Assembly (NCBI RefSeq): GCF_003788585.1
Contig: NZ_AYKG01000056.1
Span: forward strand, 1-64,000
Length of the DNA: 64,000 nucleotides
Direction: 5' to 3'
From: Salinisphaera japonica YTM-1
GTDB lineage: Bacteria; Pseudomonadota; Gammaproteobacteria; Nevskiales; Salinisphaeraceae
In this document: positions 41,868-50,050 of the stretch, piece by piece
Numbering within the stretch: position 1 is the stretch's first letter
Layout of the letters: every line of letters begins with the position of its first letter
The notes under the pieces: model-generated
Told to the model about the DNA's origin: nothing
What the model saw: only the letters and a program-made list of their open reading frames with translations
The model's database searches: none
Position numbers and translations under genes: made by a program

Positions 41868-43679
41868 ATGCGTTTCACACAACGTTCAAGACAGTGGCTG
41901 GGGGTGGTCAGCTTGGCCGTGGTCACGACAGGCTGTGCCGTTAGCCCCGATCCGTTGACACGCGACGAGTTGGCCGATCAGGCACGTGCGGATATGGCGG
42001 TGCTGCGCTCGGGCCAGCCGGCGATCGATACGCCGCTGAGCCAGGAAGACGCCGTGGCGCGCGCGATCCTCTATAACCGGGATCGACACGTGGCCAGCAT
42101 GAAGGCGGCACTGGCGCGCAATCAGCTCACCACGGCGAATTTCCAGATGCTGCCGAGCCTGACCGCATCGGCCGGTTACACCACGCGCAGTGAGTTCGCC
42201 GCGACCCAGAGCGTGCCGTTCATCGATGGTTCGCCGCGGCGTGAGCTGGGCAACGATATCTTCAGCGTGGGCCAGGAGAAAAACCGCACCACCTACGGCG
42301 TTGACTTCACCTGGTCGATCCTGGATTTCGGGTTGTCTTATGTGCGTGCCAAGCAGCAGGCCAACCAGTATCTTGTAACGGTCGAGGAAGAACGCAAGGC
42401 GGTCCAGAACCTGGCACACGAGACCCGCACGGCCTACTGGAAAGCCGTGTCGGCCACCGCACTGCTGGATCGTGTGGGCCCGCTGATGGACAAGGTCAAC
42501 GGGGCCGTGGCCAACAGCCGCGAAATCACGCGTCAGCGTATTTCCGATCCACTGACCAATTACTCCTACGAGCGCAGCCTGCTGGACGTCAAACGGGCGT
42601 TGCAGAGCCTGCGCGAAGAACTGATCGGCTCGCGCGAGAAACTGGCGCAGCTGATGGGCCTGCCGCCGGATACGGTCTATCAGCTGGCAAGCTACGAGGC
42701 CGACGAGCTCGAAGCGCCCAACGCCGTGTTTGATATTGACACGATGGAAAACACGGCCCTGCTGCAGCGTCCGGAAATCCTGTCGGCCAGTTATCGCAAG
42801 CGTATTGCCCGCGATGACGTGCGTGCTGCCTTGTTGCAGATGTTTCCCGATTTGAGCCTGTCGGCCGGCTATCAACAGGACAGCAACGACTTCCTGCGCT
42901 ACAACGACTGGGCCAGCGCCGGCGCCTCGATCAGCTATGACCTGCTCAATATCTTCGAGACCAAAGCCAAATACGACGCGGCCAAGACCAGCGTGGAGGT
43001 CGCGGATCAACAGCGTCTGGCCACCGCACTCGCCGTGCTGACCCAGGTGCATCTGGCCGCACTCGAATACCGCTCGGCGCGCGAGCAACTGTCCACGTCG
43101 ACCAGTTATCTGCGCGTGTCGCGCAGCATCTCCGATCTGGTCTATAACCAGTCGCAGGCCGGCTCCACCGGTCAACTGACCGCGATCAAGGAACAGCTGA
43201 ACTCGCTGGTCGCCGAGCTGCGACGTGATCTGGCCTATGCCAGCCTGCAGAACGCCTTCGCCCGGATCTATCAAAGCATCGGGCTGGATCCGTATCCCAA
43301 GGATGCGGGCGATACGCCGGATGAGCTGGCCGCCGCGATCTCGCGTCGACGGGCGGCCTGGCAGGCGGGTTATATCGGCGTGGTCATCAAACCGATCGCT
43401 AACCAGGGCCCGGTATTGACGACACGCGATGGCACCACGCAGCCCAGCTTCACCTTCGCCGACGATACGTTCACCGTCGGTGGCGATGTGACCTATCAGG
43501 CCACGAGCGAGAACGGGGCGCTGCCGAGCTGGTTGCGTTTTGACGAAAACAGCCGCACCTTCTCAGCCGCCACGGGCGCGCCGATCCGTAATACGCCGAT
43601 CACCGTCACCGCCATCAATGGCGAAGGGGTCTCGGCCAGCGACTCGTTCGTGCTGCAGACCAACTTTGGCAGTTCCTGA
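41868..43679 (+). CDS. TolC-family outer-membrane factor lipoprotein with C-terminal cadherin-like tail
   Basis: A 603-residue TolC-type outer-membrane efflux protein, expected to form the trimeric exit duct of a secretion or efflux complex. A signal peptide ends in a probable lipobox (VVTTGC). The TolC domain covers about 45-490, with the expected long helical repeats and LMGLPPDT, LQRPEI and FPDLSLSAGY segments. Unusual is the last stretch of about 88 residues (from NQGPVL, about 514): it is not TolC but a CADG/putative-Ig domain (VTYQATSENGALPSWLRFDENSRTFSA). Its centre closely resembles the last domain of the preceding adhesin (GALPSWLLFDRDSADLSG). It follows the adhesin by 53 nt and precedes sapC by 4 nt. 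Confidence 0.9.
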   Translation: MRFTQRSRQWLGVVSLAVVTTGCAVSPDPLTRDELADQARADMAVLRSGQPAIDTPLSQEDAVARAILYNRDRHVASMKAALARNQLTTANFQMLPSLTASAGYTTRSEFAATQSVPFIDGSPRRELGNDIFSVGQEKNRTTYGVDFTWSILDFGLSYVRAKQQANQYLVTVEEERKAVQNLAHETRTAYWKAVSATALLDRVGPLMDKVNGAVANSREITRQRISDPLTNYSYERSLLDVKRALQSLREELIGSREKLAQLMGLPPDTVYQLASYEADELEAPNAVFDIDTMENTALLQRPEILSASYRKRIARDDVRAALLQMFPDLSLSAGYQQDSNDFLRYNDWASAGASISYDLLNIFETKAKYDAAKTSVEVADQQRLATALAVLTQVHLAALEYRSAREQLSTSTSYLRVSRSISDLVYNQSQAGSTGQLTAIKEQLNSLVAELRRDLAYASLQNAFARIYQSIGLDPYPKDAGDTPDELAAAISRRRAAWQAGYIGVVIKPIANQGPVLTTRDGTTQPSFTFADDTFTVGGDVTYQATSENGALPSWLRFDENSRTFSAATGAPIRNTPITVTAINGEGVSASDSFVLQTNFGSS

Positions 43680-43683
43680 GCCG

Positions 43684-44484
43684 GTGCCGGATTTGTCGAC
43701 GACGTCTATCGATACCACGGTCGAACGCGGGCCCAGTGCGATCACCTATCGCCGGCTTGAGACCCTGAGCGCCACGGCGCATCGGGATCTCAAGCTGGCG
43801 GGGCAAAACGATTATCGTTTTGCCGCGGCCACGGCGCAGGTGCCGTTGGTGGCCGAGGAGATCACCGAGGCGGCCAAGCATTTCCCCATCGTGTTCACGC
43901 GGGCGGGTGACGATATTCAGCCGGTCGCCCTGATGAGCCTGTCAGAAAATAACAATGTCTTTGTCGGCAGCGACGGGCGCTGGCAGGCGCGTTATGTACC
44001 GGCCTGGTTACGGCGTTATCCGTTCACCTTTGCCCGCCAGGCCGATGATGATCCGGCCGACGGCTCGGCGACAGCCGACGATGCCCAGCGTCTGGTCGTG
44101 ATGATTGATCGCGGGGCACCGCATTTCAGCGCCGATGCTGGCCAGCCGTTGTTCGTGGCGGCCGGCGAGAATGCTGACGATGGCGTGACCCGTGGCCCGG
44201 CCATGGATCAGGCGCTGGATTATCTGGAGCGCTACCGGCGGGCAAGCGTGTCGGTGGCCGGTTTGGTCTCTGGCCTGGCCGGCGCGGACGTGCTGGTTGA
44301 ACGCAGCCTGGATGTCTTTACGAAGGCCAGGCACGCCAACCGGATCGGCGGATTGCAGATCGTCGATCACGAGCGGCTGATGGCCTTGACCGATGCAGAA
44401 CTCGGCCAATGGACACGTAACGGTCTGCTGGAGATCGTGCATGCGCACTGGCAATCGTTGACCAATTTCCGCCGTCTGGCTTAG
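43684..44484 (+). CDS. SapC family protein
   Basis: A 266-residue SapC-like protein. Family signatures are ITEAAKHFPIVF, PVALMSLSENNNVFVGSDGRWQARYVPAWLRRYPFTF and QPLFVAAGE. In Campylobacter fetus, sapC lies with the sapDEF type I exporter of the S-layer protein; the biochemical role of SapC is not known to me. The GTG at 43684 is four bases after the tolC-like stop and starts just before the conserved part. The longer frame upstream (to 43540) runs antiphase through the tolC-like gene and is rejected. No signal peptide is visible. Its place inside the adhesin-export cluster fits a helper in surface-protein export. Confidence 0.82.
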   Translation: MPDLSTTSIDTTVERGPSAITYRRLETLSATAHRDLKLAGQNDYRFAAATAQVPLVAEEITEAAKHFPIVFTRAGDDIQPVALMSLSENNNVFVGSDGRWQARYVPAWLRRYPFTFARQADDDPADGSATADDAQRLVVMIDRGAPHFSADAGQPLFVAAGENADDGVTRGPAMDQALDYLERYRRASVSVAGLVSGLAGADVLVERSLDVFTKARHANRIGGLQIVDHERLMALTDAELGQWTRNGLLEIVHAHWQSLTNFRRLA

Positions 44485-44496
44485 AGGCATCCGTCT

Positions 44497-45294
44497 ATGA
44501 CATTCAAGACATCGCAGGCAACGGTCGTGCTGTGTGCTGTGGCCGGGCTCGGCATGGGCCTTGGCAACACGGCATCAGCGGCCCAGCGGGCCCAGATCGA
44601 GGCGCTCTACAGCACCACGATTTCCAGTGAGGTATCGGGCCGGATCGACAAGATCGGTTATCGCGAGGGCGAATCGTTTAACAAAGGGGCCACGCTGGTT
44701 TCGATCGATTGCACCTCGTATGCCGCCGAGCGTGATCGCGTGGCGGCCAAGCTGGCCAGCGCGCAGGCCAAGCGCGATAACCAGGAGAAATTGGCGCAGC
44801 TCCAATCGGCCGGCAAGCTCGAGGTGGATCTCGCGCGCCTGGGCGTCAACGAATCGGCCGCGGAGCTACGCGCTGCACGGGCCAACGTGGCGCGTTGCAG
44901 CATCAACGCGCCGTTTGCCGGACGGGTCAACGGTCTGGAGGCCAGCCTCGGCCAGAGCATCAAGCCACAGGACAAGCTGATGACCGTCGTCGGCCAAGAG
45001 CTCAATGCGCGGGTCATCGTGCCGGCCAACTGGTTGTCGTGGCTGAAAAAAGATGACGCCGTGAATCTGTCGGTGTCGGAAACGGGGACGCCGGTCACCG
45101 CGCATGTCGTGCGTATCGGCGCGGCGGTGGATCCGGTCAGCCATACCATCCCGATCTGGGCTCGCCTGGACAAGACGGCCGATCTGCGCCCGGGTATGAC
45201 CGCGCGCGCCGAGTTTCCAGGCGCCCCGGACAACGCGGGCTCGAAGAAGAAACAACCAGACACCACACCCAAACCCGACGCCTCGGCGTCTTGA
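44497..45294 (+). CDS. Small periplasmic adaptor (HlyD/RND membrane-fusion) protein
   Basis: A 265-residue periplasmic adaptor. The signal peptide (VVLCAVAGLGMGLGNTASAA) is followed by a half lipoyl domain (TISSEVSGRIDKIGYREGESFNKGATLVSIDC), a coiled-coil hairpin at about 75-130, the second lipoyl half (INAPFAGRVNGLEASLGQSI) and a beta-barrel portion (RVIVPANWLSWLKKDDAVNLSV). The C-terminus is a Lys/Pro/Asp tail. It has no transmembrane anchor besides the signal, so it should be soluble or bound to its partners. It starts 12 nt after sapC and is the first of three adaptor-bearing genes in a row, none with an adjacent RND pump or ABC transporter. Confidence 0.85.
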   Translation: MTFKTSQATVVLCAVAGLGMGLGNTASAAQRAQIEALYSTTISSEVSGRIDKIGYREGESFNKGATLVSIDCTSYAAERDRVAAKLASAQAKRDNQEKLAQLQSAGKLEVDLARLGVNESAAELRAARANVARCSINAPFAGRVNGLEASLGQSIKPQDKLMTVVGQELNARVIVPANWLSWLKKDDAVNLSVSETGTPVTAHVVRIGAAVDPVSHTIPIWARLDKTADLRPGMTARAEFPGAPDNAGSKKKQPDTTPKPDASAS

Positions 45295-45321
45295 TAGCCT
45301 TGCAGGCAGCGAGCGTGCGCC

Positions 45322-46662
45322 GTGGCTGAGGGCCCCGGCGTCGATACCAATCGTCTGTCGGCGCTGTTCGACGTCGAGCATCGCGCCCGTAGCGCGACCG
45401 ATCTGACCACGCTGCGGTTTGTCATCGTCAACGAGAGCCGGCGGGTGTTCGGCTACGCGCATGCTGCGCTGATCGAACCGGGGGCGACCGGCTGGAAGAT
45501 CACGGCCGTGTCCGATGTGGCCAGCGTGGATCGCAATGGCCTGTTCGCGCAGTGGGTCGAGCGGGCCTTTGCCCAGCAGAAGCCGGCCGATGACACCGCT
45601 TTTGATCTGAACGGCGACGCCCTGGGCGACTGGGAACGCGGCGTCTGGGGCGACGTCAGCCCGGCACATGTCCACGTCGTGCCCTTGGGGGCGCCGGGTC
45701 GCGCGCCCGAGGCCTGGCTGTGGCTGGCCGCCGAACAGCCGCTGGACGGCGGGGCGACATCGCTGGCCGAGCACATGGCCGAAGTCTATGGGCATGCCTT
45801 GGCCGCACTGTCGCCCAACACCCGTCGGCGCAGTCTCTGGGAGCGCTTGTCGAAACGACGTTACTGGCTGGCCCTGGCGGCACTCGTCGTCCTGATTCTG
45901 CTGCTGCCCGTACGCTTGTCGGCGTTGGCGCCGGCCGAGATCGTGGCACGCGACCCGGATATCGTGGCCGCCCCGCTGGACGGCGTGGTCGAGAAAGTGC
46001 TGGTTGCGCCCAACGAACGGGTCAAGGCCGGGCAATCGCTGGTCGCACTCGACGATATCGAGACACGCAACCAGTATGAGGTCGCCAGCGAACAGCTCGA
46101 GGTGGCCAATGCCCAGCTCGAACAGGCCGAGCAGGAGGCGTTCAACGATGCCCAGTCGCGCGCCGAGCTTGCCACGCGCCGGGCTGAAGTGGGCCTGCGC
46201 GAAGTTCAGAAAGCCTATGCCAAGCAACAGCTTGACCGGATCGTGCTAAAGGCCGAGCGTGCGGGTATCGCGATCTACAGTGATCCCGACGACTGGGCCG
46301 GGCGCCCGGTCCAGACCGGCGAGCGGATCATGCAGCTGGCTGATCCGGCCCGGCGCGAAGTCCGTATCGATCTGTCGGTTGATGATGCGCTGCTGCTCTC
46401 CGAAGACGCACCGATGAAGCTGTTTCTGGATTCGCACCCGCTGTCGCCCGTCGCCGGGCGGATCGTGCGGGTGTCCTACAAGCCGGAAGTCGACGCACAC
46501 GACAAGCTGGTCTATCACGTGACCGCGCGCCTGACCGGCGAGCGCGACTGGCTGCGGATCGGGCTGCGCGGCACCGCCAAGATCAGCGGCTCGCGGGTGC
46601 CGCTGGTGTATTACCTGCTGCGCCGGCCGATCGCCGCACTGCGTCAGACCATCGGTTATTGA
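45322..46662 (+). CDS. HlyD-family adaptor with N-terminal cytoplasmic GAF-like domain
   Basis: A 446-residue membrane-fusion protein with an unusual front end. Residues about 10-165 look like a GAF-type sensor fold (ATDLTTLRFVIVNESRRVFGYAHAALIEPG); I assign this by pattern only. One transmembrane helix follows (YWLALAALVVLILLLPVRL, about 178-198), then the adaptor: a lipoyl half (DIVAAPLDGVVEKVLVAPNERVKAGQ), a coiled coil (about 245-310) and a beta-barrel (REVRIDLSVDDALLL). This places the sensor in the cytoplasm and the adaptor in the periplasm. The start is GTG, 27 nt after the previous gene. A MITE separates it from the M50 gene. Confidence 0.82.
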   Translation: MAEGPGVDTNRLSALFDVEHRARSATDLTTLRFVIVNESRRVFGYAHAALIEPGATGWKITAVSDVASVDRNGLFAQWVERAFAQQKPADDTAFDLNGDALGDWERGVWGDVSPAHVHVVPLGAPGRAPEAWLWLAAEQPLDGGATSLAEHMAEVYGHALAALSPNTRRRSLWERLSKRRYWLALAALVVLILLLPVRLSALAPAEIVARDPDIVAAPLDGVVEKVLVAPNERVKAGQSLVALDDIETRNQYEVASEQLEVANAQLEQAEQEAFNDAQSRAELATRRAEVGLREVQKAYAKQQLDRIVLKAERAGIAIYSDPDDWAGRPVQTGERIMQLADPARREVRIDLSVDDALLLSEDAPMKLFLDSHPLSPVAGRIVRVSYKPEVDAHDKLVYHVTARLTGERDWLRIGLRGTAKISGSRVPLVYYLLRRPIAALRQTIGY

Positions 46663-46677
46663 TCGTCGGCGGTGACT

Positions 46678-46946
46678 AGGGCGTGTCGTCATAAGATATG
46701 CCGTCGCATTGCCCGCGCCGGGCGCGTCAGGCAAGGCGCGGGCCGCCGACCGTGGCTAGCCACGGTCAAGGTCCGTAACGCGGCATGGCGCGTCCGGCGC
46801 GGGCAACCCGAATGGGCCGGTGGCCAAGCCCCGGCAATCCTGCGTTATCGCTCGCTTACGTGGAATAACCACGCTGCACGCGCGATGCCTTGTCTTGCCG
46901 CGGCTTGGCCGCCGGTGCGCCGACTTATCTTATGACGACACGCCCT
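46678..46946. mobile_element. MITE family B, 269 bp with 21-bp perfect terminal inverted repeats
   Basis: The ends 46678-46698 and 46926-46946 are exact reverse complements (AGGGCGTGTCGTCATAAG plus ATA). Inside lie a perfect 20-bp palindrome (46748-46767, GACCGTGGCTAGCCACGGTC) and a small hairpin near 46859-46873. No transposase is encoded. CTAG overlaps the left end (46676-46679); the right side reads CTGC. It sits inside the export operon. The right terminal repeat contains the ATG that opens the downstream M50 frame. Confidence 0.85.
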
Positions 46947-49097
46947 GCCACGACGATTGAAAAAGACGAGGACGACGACGCGGCGCTGGTGCTGCCGGCC
47001 CTGCGTGCCGATCTACGCCTGGCGCCGGCGGCGCCGGATACCGACGGCTCGCCGATGTGGACGTTGTTCGATCCACTTCGCAACCAGTATTTTCATCTGC
47101 ACGTGCAGGGGCTGCGCCTGATACGCCACTGGCGCGCCGGGGCCACGGCTGGCGATATTGCGGCCGAGATCACGCGCGACGGCGTGCCCATGAAGGCTGA
47201 TGAAGTGGCCGGCATGGCCCGCTTCATGGCGGCCTCGAACCTCACGGCCGCCGGCACGCCACAGGATACCGAGCGCCTGGTCGATCAGGCCGAGCGCGGG
47301 CGCACGACCTGGTATGCCTGGGTCATGCACCGCTATCTGTTCTTTCGGATACCGCTGGTGCGCCCCGATGCGTTTCTGGTGCGCTGGCTGCCCCAGGCCC
47401 GCCAACTGATTGCCCGGCCCATGCGCTGGGCGCTGGTGATCATCGGCCTGCTGGGGTTCTATCTGGCCGGCCGGCAATGGGACGAGTTCACGTCCACGTT
47501 CGTGCATTTCCTCTCGTGGGAAGGGCTGGTCTGGTACGGCTTGGCCCTGGTGGCCGTCAAGTCGATCCACGAGCTGGGCCATGCCTTTGTGGCCAAGCAT
47601 TTCGGCTGTCGTGTGCCGTCGATGGGCGTGGCGTTTCTGGTCATGGTGCCCATGCTCTATACCGATGCCACCGATACCTGGCGACTGGTCAAGAACGCTG
47701 ACCGCCTCAAGGTGTCACTGGCCGGGGTCTGTACCGAGCTCGTGATCGCGCTCGTGGCTACGTTCGCCTGGGGCATGCTGCCCGATGGCGGGCTGCGTCA
47801 GTCCGCGTTCTTTCTGGCCACCACCAGCTGGATCGCCACGGTGCTGGTCAATCTGTCGCCGTTCATGCGTTTTGACGGCTATCACGTACTGGCGGATCTG
47901 TGGGGTATTCGCAATCTGCAGCCTCGCGCCTTCGCGCTCACCCGCTGGCGCCTGCGCGAGGCCGTGTTCGGCTTCGGCGAGGCACCGCCGGAGGCCTTTG
48001 CCCCGCGCCGGCGTCGCCTGCTGGTGCTTTATGCCATCGGCTGCTGGCTGTATCGGCTGGTGCTGTTTCTTGGCATCGCGCTGCTGGTCTATCACTTTGC
48101 CTTCAAGGCGCTGGGCATCGTGTTGTTCTGTATCGAAATCGGGTATTTCATCGTGCGACCGATCGTCAACGAGCTCAAAGCGGTGTGGGGCTACAAATGG
48201 CCGATCAATCGCTCGCTGATCCGCAGCGGCCTGGTGTTGCTGGTGCTGCTGGGGCTGCTGTTCATCCCCTGGCACGGCACGATCGGCCTGCCGGCCGTGT
48301 TGGTGGCGGCCGATCACACGGAAATCCATGCCCCGGAGCCGGCGCGTATCCAATCGGTGGCGGTGCGCGCCGGCGATGTGGTCGAGAAAGGCCAGACCCT
48401 GTTCGTGCTGGATAATCCGGATCTTGAAGAAAAGATCGCCGAAAATCGGGAACGGATCCGCGTGATCGAGACCCGACTGGAACGCCGCGCCGGCTCGCCC
48501 GAGGATCTGGCAGCCAGCGGCGTGCTCGAGCGCCAGCGCGCCGAACTGGACGCCCAGATCGCCGGTTTCAAGAAACGTCAGGGTGCACTCGTGATCACGG
48601 CCCCGTTCGCCGGGCGTGTAACCGATCGTATGCCGCTGCACGCCGGCGAATGGATCAACCCGCGTCAAGCACTGGCTCAACTCGTGGCCGCGGGCGGTGC
48701 GCGGGTCTATGCCTATGTCAAAGAAGGCCAGCTGCGTCGTATTCAGGCGGACGCGCCGGCGCGTTTCATCCCGGATGACGGCATCCACAACGCGCTTGAT
48801 CTACACGTGCTCGGCGTCGACGATGCAGCCAATGAACAACTGGCCTATCCGATCCTGGCCGATCGCTACGGCGGCAGTCTGGCCACGGTCAACGACCCGG
48901 GCGATCGCGGTGCCCGCGAGGATCGGCCCACGCTCGAAGGCGGGCAATACCGTGTAACGCTCGCCCCGAACGAGGCCACGCCGGCCCCGGAGTGGCAGAT
49001 CCGCGGCGAGGTGCGCGTTCAGGGGCCGGCCGAAAGCATCGCCGGGAGCATATTCCGTAACGCCGCGGGCGTGTTCATTCGGGAAAGCGGGTTTTAG
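46932..49097 (+). CDS. Membrane M50 (site-2 protease-like) metallopeptidase fused to HlyD-type adaptor
   Basis: A 721-residue three-part protein. Residues about 35-105 resemble a PqqD-like peptide-chaperone fold (PMWTLFDPLRNQYFHL...). Residues about 150-460 are a multi-pass membrane domain with the zinc motif HELGH (His213, Glu214, His217) and the third-ligand region LSPFMRFDGYH (Asp315), as in site-2 proteases. From about 470 comes a periplasmic adaptor: a lipoyl half (EIHAPEPARIQSVAVRAGDVVEKGQ), a helical hairpin and a second half (ITAPFAGRVTDRMPLHAGEWI). The ATG at 46932 lies in the MITE terminal repeat and lacks a good ribosome site; GTG 46989 or ATG 47055 are other possible starts. It could process or thread the adhesin. 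Confidence 0.85.
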   Translation: MTTRPATTIEKDEDDDAALVLPALRADLRLAPAAPDTDGSPMWTLFDPLRNQYFHLHVQGLRLIRHWRAGATAGDIAAEITRDGVPMKADEVAGMARFMAASNLTAAGTPQDTERLVDQAERGRTTWYAWVMHRYLFFRIPLVRPDAFLVRWLPQARQLIARPMRWALVIIGLLGFYLAGRQWDEFTSTFVHFLSWEGLVWYGLALVAVKSIHELGHAFVAKHFGCRVPSMGVAFLVMVPMLYTDATDTWRLVKNADRLKVSLAGVCTELVIALVATFAWGMLPDGGLRQSAFFLATTSWIATVLVNLSPFMRFDGYHVLADLWGIRNLQPRAFALTRWRLREAVFGFGEAPPEAFAPRRRRLLVLYAIGCWLYRLVLFLGIALLVYHFAFKALGIVLFCIEIGYFIVRPIVNELKAVWGYKWPINRSLIRSGLVLLVLLGLLFIPWHGTIGLPAVLVAADHTEIHAPEPARIQSVAVRAGDVVEKGQTLFVLDNPDLEEKIAENRERIRVIETRLERRAGSPEDLAASGVLERQRAELDAQIAGFKKRQGALVITAPFAGRVTDRMPLHAGEWINPRQALAQLVAAGGARVYAYVKEGQLRRIQADAPARFIPDDGIHNALDLHVLGVDDAANEQLAYPILADRYGGSLATVNDPGDRGAREDRPTLEGGQYRVTLAPNEATPAPEWQIRGEVRVQGPAESIAGSIFRNAAGVFIRESGF

Positions 49098-49181
49098 ACA
49101 AGACAATCCGCCGATGAACGAGACAGGTCGATTAAATCAGTGTTTCAAGCGGCATGCCCGGGGTTGCCCGACAAAAGCCGC

Positions 49182-49961
49182 TCAGCCCAGATCGAAATCG
49201 GCGACCACCGGGACATGATCGGAGGGGCGTTTGCGCCCGCGCTCGCCCACATGTGCCTTGCAGCCGGTGCAGACCTCGCGCAGGGCCGGCGTGGCCAGAA
49301 CATGATCGATGCGCAGGCCGGCGTTACGCGCCCAGCCGCCGTTACGATAATCCCACCAGGTGAAACAGTGTCGGCCTTCCTTGTCGGCCTCGAACAGCGG
49401 CCATAGATCGGCCAGCCCCGCATCCAGCAGCGTCTGCAACGCCGCGCGCTCCGGTTCGGAGCACAGAATACGGCCTTCCCACTTGTCGGCGTCGTAGGTG
49501 TCCTGGGGCCTGGGGGCGATATTGAAATCGCCGGTGAGCACCAGCTTGTCGTGACGACTCAACTCATCGGCCAGCCACCGGGCGAGGGCGCCAAACCACT
49601 CGAGCTTGTAGGTATAGCTGGGATTGTCGATATCCTTGCCGTTGGGGCAATAAACGCCGATGACCCGCACGCCGTCGACAGTGGCCGCGATGACGCGCTT
49701 GGCATCGTCCTCGAAGCCGGGCAGGGCATGCACCACGTCTTGCGGGGCAGCCTTGGACAGGAGGGCGACGCCGTTATAGGTCTTCTGCCCGTTGAAGACG
49801 GCGTGATAACCGGCCTCGCGCAGATCGTCGATCGGAAACTTGTCATCGGTGAGCTTGGTTTCCTGCAGCGCCAGTACGTCCACAGGCGTCTTTTCCAGCC
49901 AGGCCTGGATGTGCGGCAGGCGGACATTGAGCGAGTTGACGTTCCAGGTGGCGATCTGCAT
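49182..49961 (-). CDS. xthA: Exodeoxyribonuclease III
   Basis: A 259-residue exonuclease III of the EEP fold, acting in base-excision repair as an AP endonuclease and 3'-phosphatase/exonuclease. Catalytic landmarks are all visible: WNVNSL at the N-terminus, the metal-binding Glu in ALQETKL, GDFNIAP with the catalytic Asp and Asn, WWDYRNGGWARNAGLRIDHVL, and the terminal SDHVPV histidine. Length matches the family. It converges on the M50 gene (84 nt apart) and diverges from the DUF1499 lipoprotein gene. Confidence 0.95.
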   Translation of the reverse strand: MQIATWNVNSLNVRLPHIQAWLEKTPVDVLALQETKLTDDKFPIDDLREAGYHAVFNGQKTYNGVALLSKAAPQDVVHALPGFEDDAKRVIAATVDGVRVIGVYCPNGKDIDNPSYTYKLEWFGALARWLADELSRHDKLVLTGDFNIAPRPQDTYDADKWEGRILCSEPERAALQTLLDAGLADLWPLFEADKEGRHCFTWWDYRNGGWARNAGLRIDHVLATPALREVCTGCKAHVGERGRKRPSDHVPVVADFDLG

Positions 49962-50050
49962 GAGCTGTTCTTCTCGGTCGATGACAAGCCATCACCGGCC
50001 TGTCCGTGTAGTCTGATAAGTCTGGTATTTCAAGCTCTGGCCTGCCCGTC

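Noticed and set aside
43540-43683. Upstream extension of the SapC frame
   Set aside because: It lies wholly within the 3' end of the tolC-like gene in another frame and is Arg/Pro/Ser-rich. SapC similarity begins only after the GTG at 43684.
46672-46935. Open frame through the MITE between the two adaptor genes
   Set aside because: It is made of MITE sequence, with no domain and no ribosome site.
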